The notes below the pieces were generated by a model, which had not been told where the DNA came from, ran no database searches, and saw only the letters and a program-made list of their open reading frames with translations. From a bacterium (GTDB lineage: Bacteria; JAMCPX01): 11,173 bases of DNA. The DNA lies in the NCBI GenBank assembly GCA_021800575.1, contig JAJYYW010000017.1:1-11173 (forward strand), written 5' to 3'. The translations under genes were made by a program, and so were the position numbers. Position 1 is the stretch's first letter. Each line of letters begins with the position of its first letter. Below, piece by piece: positions 5,764 to 11,173 of the stretch.

Positions 5764-8220
5764 ATGAGAAATCATTGGAGCGTGATCCTGGCAGCACTGC
5801 TGTTGCCGATAGTATTTGCCAGCTGCGGAAGTTCCTCCAAAGGTACAGCGACCTACCCGCTCGGCACCTTCCACGTCCAAGTCAGCGGTACGTCTCTGTC
5901 TGTGGTCGACCAGTACAACAGGACCATCCTGCCAGGCTCAGCGGACACCTTTTCGTTCGGAAGCGGTACGCCTTCGGTCACAGATACCTTCGGATCGTTC
6001 GCTATCACCGAGACGGCGGTGTGGTTCAAGCCCTCTTCGTTCAGCGTTATTTCTTCGGACAGCAGCAGGCTTGTCATTGCTGCCAGCGTGCCCCTGGGCA
6101 ACACTGCTGCAACTGCCTTCATTGTCATTACACCCCTGGACCCGAACATGCTCGCTCTATCGGTCACTGCACCTGCGGCAACAACCGCTACAGGACAGCC
6201 ATTCAACAGGACGCTGCTGAACATGGCATGCGCAGCGGACGACCACTTTTACGGCCTGGGCGAACAGTACAACAGCCTGGATCAGCGGGGCAACATCGTG
6301 GGTATCTGGGCGCAGGATCACGGGTTCTTCCAGAATACGCTCATTGCATCGAGCTTGCAAAAGGCACTGCACCCGACGTATTATCCCGAGCCGTTCATGC
6401 TGACCAGCAGGCCTGCCGGTGTGCTTGTCAGTTCGACAGCATACAGCAAGTTTGACCTGTGTGCCTCTGATCCCAGGCAGGCAAGCATAGAGCTTTGGGA
6501 CACCACGATGCACATAATTCTCATATCGGATTCGGATCCGATCCATATCGTGCGTGACTTCACGGGCATTGTTGGAAGACAGCCTCTGTCGCCCTTCTGG
6601 GTCATCGGCCCGTGGATTGCTGCAGAACTCGGCCAGTCCCAGGTCCTTACCACGGCAGATGAGCTGCGGAACTATCAAATTCCGTCGTCTGCGATCTGGT
6701 TCCAGGACTGGGCAGGCGCAGAGACGTTTCCAAGCGGCTATGTAACGGGTCATAACTGGATCTCGGACACGACGCTGTACCCTGACATGGCAGGTCTGAA
6801 CATATCGCTCAACAGCATGGGGTTCAAGGCACTTGCGTACTTCAACTCATTCGTGAACCAGGACAGGAGCTATTATCCGGTGGCAGCGTCTGCAGGGTAT
6901 TTGATCACCCGATCAGCGGGCGTTCCGTACACGTTCACAGGTTCGTTGTTTACACCTGAAAGCATGCTCGACGTTTCGAATCCTTCAGCTGCTTCGTGGA
7001 TGAGCGGATTTATGTTTACCGCTGTCAGCCTCGGCTTCAGCGGATGGATGGCTGACTTCGGCGAATGGCTGCCGTACGATTCGTTCCTTCAGGCAGGACC
7101 TGCATCTGAGATGCACAACGAGTACCCTGTTCTGTGGGCGAAATTGAACTACCGGGCAATGTCATCGGACATACCGACAGGCGATTTTGCATTCTTCATG
7201 CGTTCCGGTTATCTCGGCGCCCAGCCGTACCAGCCGGTTGTCTGGGCAGGAGACCAGAACACGGACTTCGATCCGACCTTCGGCCTGCAGACCGTTGTGG
7301 CGGCTGCGATCAACCTTGGTATATCCGGCGTTCCAATCTTTACCCATGATATCGCGGGGTACGCCCCCAGCGGCACTGCGTCAACGGCTGAGCTGTATGA
7401 TCGATGGACAGAGCTCGGATGTTTTACGCCTGTTATGCGTACACACCGGGGCTACAATGTTTTCAAAAACTGGAACTGGGACTCTGACGCAGTCACAATC
7501 CAGATGTTCAAGACCTACGCGACCCTGCACGTCGAGCTTTTCCCGTACATCTATACTGCCATGGCCCAGGCACACGACAACGGTACCCCCATCATGCAGG
7601 CATTGTGGCTGAAGTATTCTACGGATCCAAAAACGGCAACCATTGACGACGAATACCTGTTCGGCGATAACCTGCTGGTCGCTCCGGTCATCACGAAGGG
7701 GGCCATAACCAGAACACTGTACCTGCCCCAGGGAAACTGGTACCCCTTCTTCAACGGCGGACCTGCGGTCGCAGGCGGTGTGAGCGTCACGGTCGATGCA
7801 CCGGAGGACAGCATCCCGGTGTTTGTCCCGGCAGGCTCAATCATCCCCATGCTCACCCAGGCACCGGACACGCTGATAACCGGTACAACCGTAACAACCG
7901 GTACGACCCTTGCGGATGTCATCACCGCACAAACCATTCGTGTATACCCGGGTGCAAACGGCAGCTTTACAGTATACGACGGCTCTTCCTTTTCTATGAA
8001 CTCGTCTGCAGCAGGGCTGAGCCCTGCGAGCGCTGTGCTGACCAACGGGAATGGTCAGGCGCTTGCGCCCTGCAGGTCAACGGATACCGGTGCAGTTGCC
8101 TGCGGTATGATAAGCGGTACATCGTTCGTCGTTAACGGAACCGACAACGGGACCGCCATCTTCACTCTGCAAGGCGCGCCTGCAAACCCGGTCACCCTGT
8201 ATAGGATCGAATTATTTTAA
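5764..8220 (+). CDS. Lipoprotein glycoside hydrolase family 31 (alpha-glycosidase type)
   Basis: Retaining alpha-glycoside hydrolase of family GH31, lipid-anchored outside the cytoplasm. Seen: a lipoprotein signal peptide with lipobox FASC (Cys21, Gly at +2, no inner-membrane retention Asp), a beta-sandwich N-domain (about 30-275) holding GLGEQYNSLDQRG, then the (beta/alpha)8 barrel (about 276-615) with IWFQDW, nucleophile Asp431 in GWMADFGEW and acid/base Asp497 in WAGDQNTD, followed by THDIAGY and FTPVMRTHRG, and beta-rich C-terminal domains with a Thr/Ser-rich end (about 700-818). The 66-residue gap between the two catalytic Asp and the flanking words resemble the YihQ (sulfoquinovosidase) branch of GH31, but the Arg that YihQ uses to hold the sulfonate appears to be Glu320 (AGAETF), so sulfoquinovose is not supported. 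Alpha-glucosides or alpha-xylosides are alternatives. 818 aa is longer than YihQ. AAGGAG lies 5 bases before the ATG; the amidase ends 30 bp upstream and an SDR follows after 19 bp. Confidence 0.94.
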   Translation: MRNHWSVILAALLLPIVFASCGSSSKGTATYPLGTFHVQVSGTSLSVVDQYNRTILPGSADTFSFGSGTPSVTDTFGSFAITETAVWFKPSSFSVISSDSSRLVIAASVPLGNTAATAFIVITPLDPNMLALSVTAPAATTATGQPFNRTLLNMACAADDHFYGLGEQYNSLDQRGNIVGIWAQDHGFFQNTLIASSLQKALHPTYYPEPFMLTSRPAGVLVSSTAYSKFDLCASDPRQASIELWDTTMHIILISDSDPIHIVRDFTGIVGRQPLSPFWVIGPWIAAELGQSQVLTTADELRNYQIPSSAIWFQDWAGAETFPSGYVTGHNWISDTTLYPDMAGLNISLNSMGFKALAYFNSFVNQDRSYYPVAASAGYLITRSAGVPYTFTGSLFTPESMLDVSNPSAASWMSGFMFTAVSLGFSGWMADFGEWLPYDSFLQAGPASEMHNEYPVLWAKLNYRAMSSDIPTGDFAFFMRSGYLGAQPYQPVVWAGDQNTDFDPTFGLQTVVAAAINLGISGVPIFTHDIAGYAPSGTASTAELYDRWTELGCFTPVMRTHRGYNVFKNWNWDSDAVTIQMFKTYATLHVELFPYIYTAMAQAHDNGTPIMQALWLKYSTDPKTATIDDEYLFGDNLLVAPVITKGAITRTLYLPQGNWYPFFNGGPAVAGGVSVTVDAPEDSIPVFVPAGSIIPMLTQAPDTLITGTTVTTGTTLADVITAQTIRVYPGANGSFTVYDGSSFSMNSSAAGLSPASAVLTNGNGQALAPCRSTDTGAVACGMISGTSFVVNGTDNGTAIFTLQGAPANPVTLYRIELF

Positions 8221-8239
8221 GCCAAAAAGGAGCAAAGCC

Positions 8240-8995
8240 ATGGATCTTGGATTAAAAGATAAGGTTGTCCTGGTTACCGGGGCAAGCAGGGGCATTGGTG
8301 CCGCCATAGCAGCTGCCCTTGCCGATCACGGTGCGACGGTTGTCATCAATTTTTTGCACAACCGTGACAAAGCAGTCCAGCTTCTCGAAGCAATTCAGAA
8401 AAACAAAGGTACCGGGATGATAGTACAGGCTGATGTCAGGGATCAGGCTCAGGTGGACGCTATGATCGCAGACACCCTGGGTGCCTACAATAAGATCGAC
8501 GTCCTGGTCAACAATGCAAACATATCGTTTCCCGTGAAACCGTTTATAGAGCTTTCGTGGAACGATATGGAGGCAAAGATCCTTGGAGAGATGCGTGCCC
8601 TGTACACGTGCTCGCAGGCAGTACTGAAGGCCATGATCAAGCGCAAGCAAGGCAAACTGGTTTTTATCAGCAGCGGTCTTTCCCGTCGGCCGGGGTATGG
8701 ATTTTCAGCCCACGCAGCCGCAAAATCCGCCGTTGACGGTATCGCAAAGGTCATGGCTCTGGAGCTTGGCATGTACGGTATTACAGTTAATGTCGTCGGC
8801 CCGGGACTAACCCTTACCGACGCCATTGCCCATCAGCCATCAGAAGGTCTGAGAATGGCCGCCGAGGCAAACCCAATGAAACGCATCGGGAGGCCTGGCG
8901 ATATTGCCGGTGCCGTTGTCTTTCTTGCATCGTCCCTTGCTGATTATATCACCGGCGAATACATCCCGGTCAACGGTGGCAGCTATATGCTGTAG
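8240..8995 (+). CDS. SDR-family oxidoreductase (FabG-like) with altered catalytic tetrad
   Basis: Short-chain dehydrogenase/reductase with a Rossmann fold, cytosolic, 251 aa as for classical SDRs. Seen: cofactor loop TGASRGIG (13-20), ADVR (64-67), NNAN (91-94, usually NNAG), Ser145 in FISSG, Lys162 in HAAAKSA, PGLTLTD (188-194) and C-terminal ITGEYIPVNGG. Odd: the catalytic Tyr of YxxxK is His158, placed correctly 13 residues after Ser145, and the tetrad Asn is Glu117 by alignment to FabG. FabG-like 3-ketoacyl reduction is thus doubtful; a variant mechanism, a binding role, or a distinct subfamily is possible. Asn41-Arg42 after the second strand is compatible with NADPH, but this is weak. 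AAGGAG lies 7 bases before the ATG. It is the last gene of the amidase-GH31-SDR run; no strong terminator follows. Confidence 0.9.
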   Translation: MDLGLKDKVVLVTGASRGIGAAIAAALADHGATVVINFLHNRDKAVQLLEAIQKNKGTGMIVQADVRDQAQVDAMIADTLGAYNKIDVLVNNANISFPVKPFIELSWNDMEAKILGEMRALYTCSQAVLKAMIKRKQGKLVFISSGLSRRPGYGFSAHAAAKSAVDGIAKVMALELGMYGITVNVVGPGLTLTDAIAHQPSEGLRMAAEANPMKRIGRPGDIAGAVVFLASSLADYITGEYIPVNGGSYML

Positions 8996-8996
8996 C

Positions 8997-9022
8997 CCTG
9001 CCACAACAACTAACTGGCCAGG
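8997..9022 (+). terminator. Weak stem-loop after the SDR gene
   Basis: CCTGCCA (8997-9003) can pair with TGG-C-CAGG (9015-9022) with one bulged base and an 11-nt loop, just after the stop codon. There is no U-run, so intrinsic termination is uncertain. Confidence 0.25.
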
Positions 9023-9116
9023 TGATTGGTGCGGGAGGGAATCGTCGATTGCTCCGTTTCTTACCGTATCGTTGTACTCGATGCGCCTGGTATTGCCGGT
9101 GCCTGCGGAATTTATC

Positions 9117-9153
9117 GAAAACAGGTTATTCGACACTGTTTACACCTGTTTTC
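9117..9153. repeat. 10-bp perfect inverted repeat upstream of mnmG
   Basis: GAAAACAGGT (9117-9126) and ACCTGTTTTC (9144-9153), spacer 17 nt. It lies 33 bp before the -35 of the mnmG promoter. It could be a bidirectional terminator-like stem, an operator, or part of an origin-type region. Confidence 0.7.
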
Positions 9154-9157
9154 CACA
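9149..9157 (+). promoter_or_regulatory. DnaA-box-like 9-mer
   Basis: TTTTCCACA differs at one position from the DnaA box TTATCCACA and overlaps the right arm of the inverted repeat. A single site is weak evidence for DnaA binding. Confidence 0.3.
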
Positions 9158-9185
9158 GATTTTCCTCCAGCATCTGCCCTGTAGG

Positions 9186-9213
9186 TTGAATCTCTCGCCT
9201 GTTGTGCTATACT
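9186..9213 (+). promoter_or_regulatory. Sigma70-type promoter for mnmG
   Basis: TTGAAT (9186-9191, 4/6), 16-bp spacer, TGC-TATACT extended -10 (9208-9213, 5/6). Transcription would start near 9220, giving a leader of about 38 nt that contains parS. Confidence 0.65.
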
Positions 9214-9239
9214 TAAATAAAAGTAATCAACCACGGGAA

Positions 9240-9255
9240 TGTTTCACGTGAAACA
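9240..9255. promoter_or_regulatory. parS: parS centromere site (ParB binding site)
   Basis: TGTTTCACGTGAAACA is a perfect 16-bp palindrome identical to the widely conserved chromosomal parS sequence bound by ParB/Spo0J. ParB loads here and spreads to organise the origin region and recruit SMC and ParA. It ends 2 bases before the mnmG ATG and lies downstream of the predicted transcription start. No second copy was noticed in the window. parA and parB are not present but usually lie near mnmG-rsmG. Confidence 0.95.
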
Positions 9256-9257
9256 CT

Positions 9258-11165
9258 ATGAACACAATCCGCTATAACAAGCTTTATGATATTATTGTTG
9301 TCGGCGCAGGACATGCTGGTATAGAAGCAGCGCTTGCAGGTGCACGCATGGGATGCACTGTACTGTTTCTGACCGGTAATCTTGACACCATTGGCTATAT
9401 GTCGTGCAATCCAGCCATCGGCGGCCTTGCAAAAGGCCAACTCGTCAAAGAGATAGACGCCCTCGGTGGTCAGATGGCAAAGACCACTGATTATGCAGGC
9501 ATGCATTTCCGGCGTCTGAACACCAATAAAGGTCCTGCAGTCCGCGGCAACAGGGCACAGTGCGACAGGGTCATGTACCGTACCTTTATGAAAAAGGTCG
9601 TTGAAGAACAGGAGGGCATTGACCTCAAGCAGGCAATGGTAACTGGTTTGATCGCAGATGGAGGTATTGTTCAGGGCGTACAAACCTCTTTAGGTCTTGA
9701 TTATTATGGGAAGACCGTCATCCTGACAACCGGCACATTTCTCAACGGTCTCATTCATATCGGACTGACGCATTTCCCTGCAGGCAGGGCAGGAGAGCCT
9801 CCTTCTGTCGGGATATCGGAAAGCCTGATAAGTTTTGGCTTTGTTATCGGCAGGCTCAAGACAGGAACAACACCCCGCCTTGATGCAAAGACCATTGATT
9901 TTTCGGTTCTCGAACCACAGTACAGCGATAACCCACCGCTCCCGTTTTCGTTCTCCACAGAACGGATTACCAATCCTCTGATCGCATGTTCCATGACCTA
10001 TACCAATGAACGAACTCATCAGTTTATTCTTTCCGGGTTGGACCGTTCCCCGCTTTATTCAGGCATCATCAAGGGTACTGGCGCCAGGTATTGTCCGTCA
10101 ATAGAAGACAAAGTGGTGAAATTTAAGGATAAAACACGGCATCAAATCTTTCTCGAACCCGAAGGTTATAACACGAAAGAGGTCTATCCGAATGGTCTTG
10201 CAACAAGCCTCCCCTATGACATCCAGCTCAAAATGCTGCGGGCCATCAAGGGCCTTGAACATGTTGAAATTATGCGTCCGGGCTATGCCATTGAGTACGA
10301 TTTCGTCGATCCGACCCAGCTCTACCCTACCCTTGAGACAAAACTGGTGCATGGACTGTTCCATGCAGGCCAGATAAATGGAACATCCGGCTATGAAGAG
10401 GCTGCTGCGCAGGGTATTGTTGCCGGTATAAATGCCGCTCTCAAGGTCTTGAATAAAGAGCCTCTTATCATAACCCGGCAACAGGCCTATATCGGGGTCC
10501 TTATCGATGATCTCGTTACAAAAGGCACCCAGGAACCCTACCGCATGTTTACCTCCAGGGCTGAACACAGACTTATCCTCAGGGAGGACAATGCTGATAT
10601 GCGTTTAAGCGATATTGGCAGATCAATAGGCCTGCTCAGTGAAAACGACTACGTACTCTTCTCGAAAAGACGAGAACAGTACAAGGAGATGCTTCATAAA
10701 TTCCAGACCAGTAAAGTCAAGGGTGAACCGCTTAAAAGTATCTTAAATCAAACAGGTTACACTGACACCGATGACACTATTACTCTCTATCAGCTCTTGA
10801 AAAGACCCAATATCACCATAAAACACCTTGAAGTCATCGAGCCGTGGCTCCTCCCTATCGCAAATTCAATAAAGGACGCTTTTGAGGTCGAGGTGAAATA
10901 TGACGGCTATATAAGAAGGGAACTTGATTTTATCGGCAGGTTTTCGAAGCTTGAGCAGATCCGCATACCGGAAAACTTTGTGTACAGCACCATACCAGGC
11001 CTGTCCACAGAAATAAGAGAAAAATTAAACAGGTTCAAACCCCTTACCCTCGGGCAGGCCTCCCGTATTTCGGGCATAACGCCGGCAGCCATAGCCATCC
11101 TTGATGTCTACATAAAAAGGCATAACCCCAGCCATCCTGATCCGGTAACCAGCCCCCTGCAGTAG
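9258..11165 (+). CDS. mnmG: tRNA uridine-5-carboxymethylaminomethyl modification enzyme MnmG (GidA)
   Basis: FAD-dependent enzyme that, with the GTPase MnmE, adds the carboxymethylaminomethyl group to U34 of certain tRNAs, using methylenetetrahydrofolate; cytosolic. Seen: FAD-binding GAGHAG (16-21), [27 protein letters not shown], the first GidA signature [11 protein letters not shown] with Cys279 (the equivalent of the E. coli Cys277 needed for activity), the second signature [12 protein letters not shown] (371-382), [10 protein letters not shown], and the C-terminal MnmE/tRNA-binding helices ending in [18 protein letters not shown]. The length of 635 aa is normal and the gene is complete. 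ATG 9258 matches the family N-terminus, but no Shine-Dalgarno precedes it: the place is taken by parS. AGGAG overlaps the TAG stop (TAGGAG) and probably serves the next gene, by usual order rsmG, which lies outside the window. GC is visibly lower than in the left block. Confidence 0.98.
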   Translation: MNTIRYNKLYDIIVVGAGHAGIEAALAGARMGCTVLFLTGNLDTIGYMSCNPAIGGLAKGQLVKEIDALGGQMAKTTDYAGMHFRRLNTNKGPAVRGNRAQCDRVMYRTFMKKVVEEQEGIDLKQAMVTGLIADGGIVQGVQTSLGLDYYGKTVILTTGTFLNGLIHIGLTHFPAGRAGEPPSVGISESLISFGFVIGRLKTGTTPRLDAKTIDFSVLEPQYSDNPPLPFSFSTERITNPLIACSMTYTNERTHQFILSGLDRSPLYSGIIKGTGARYCPSIEDKVVKFKDKTRHQIFLEPEGYNTKEVYPNGLATSLPYDIQLKMLRAIKGLEHVEIMRPGYAIEYDFVDPTQLYPTLETKLVHGLFHAGQINGTSGYEEAAAQGIVAGINAALKVLNKEPLIITRQQAYIGVLIDDLVTKGTQEPYRMFTSRAEHRLILREDNADMRLSDIGRSIGLLSENDYVLFSKRREQYKEMLHKFQTSKVKGEPLKSILNQTGYTDTDDTITLYQLLKRPNITIKHLEVIEPWLLPIANSIKDAFEVEVKYDGYIRRELDFIGRFSKLEQIRIPENFVYSTIPGLSTEIREKLNRFKPLTLGQASRISGITPAAIAILDVYIKRHNPSHPDPVTSPLQ

Positions 11166-11173
11166 GAGCGCGG

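Noticed and set aside
5694..6455. 253-codon plus-strand frame over the amidase end and GH31 start
   Set aside because: It is a shifted frame of the GH31 gene with Gln/His/Arg-rich composition and no domain.
7870..7912. Short Thr/Gly repeat (AACCGGTAC twice) in GH31
   Set aside because: It is a two-copy low-complexity stretch in a Thr-rich linker-like segment with no sign of a wider repeat array.
8904..9251. Small gene in the mnmG leader
   Set aside because: Most of the frame overlaps the SDR gene out of frame, it has no ribosome binding site or known motif, and it would run across the promoter and into parS.
8996..9257. Full replication origin
   Set aside because: Only one near-match DnaA box and no clear AT-rich unwinding region are seen; kept only as a weak regulatory observation.

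Overview
The window looks like chromosomal DNA from a Gram-negative bacterium, most plausibly a Deltaproteobacteria/Desulfobacterota-type or related anaerobe. Supporting signs are an outer-membrane-type lipoprotein, a periplasmic DUF4124-SLT transglycosylase, a thiolase-fold/DUF35 pair of the kind common in anaerobic acyl-CoA degraders, a classic parS site next to mnmG, and AGGAG ribosome binding sites. The phylum is an inference; no rRNA or ribosomal protein is present to fix it. All gaps between genes are under 300 bp and no mobile element, tRNA, rRNA or CRISPR array was seen.

Left block (1-4066, minus strand): one tightly packed gene string read right to left. It starts with a thiolase-fold (SCP2-type) protein lacking the nucleophilic Cys, then a DUF35 zinc-ribbon/OB-fold partner, a DUF2889 protein, argJ (arginine biosynthesis) and a secreted lytic transglycosylase. 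The last four genes are separated by only 1, 2 and 5 bp. The transglycosylase carries an in-frame amber codon just before its AYNAG motif, so it is broken or recoded; the reading frame continues intact to the window edge.

Centre (4067-4278): a 212-bp divergent promoter region with a 7-bp palindrome between the thiolase and amidase genes.

Right block A (4279-8995, plus strand): a three-gene run with gaps of 30 and 19 bp: a FAAH-like amidase, a lipoprotein glycoside hydrolase of family GH31, and an SDR oxidoreductase whose catalytic Tyr and Asn are replaced. The trio does not match a pathway I recognise.

Right block B (8996-11173): a 262-bp leader with a 10-bp inverted repeat, a DnaA-box-like 9-mer, a good sigma70-type promoter and a perfect 16-bp parS palindrome ending two bases before the mnmG start codon. 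mnmG is complete and is followed by AGGAG at the window end, probably for the next gene (rsmG by usual synteny, not visible). This places the window in the origin-proximal mnmG/par neighbourhood found in many bacteria. Base composition falls visibly from the GC-rich left block to mnmG.

The most interesting points are the thiolase-fold protein and the SDR with altered active sites, parS in place of a ribosome binding site at mnmG, the amber-interrupted transglycosylase, and a perfect 13-bp hairpin inside the amidase gene.
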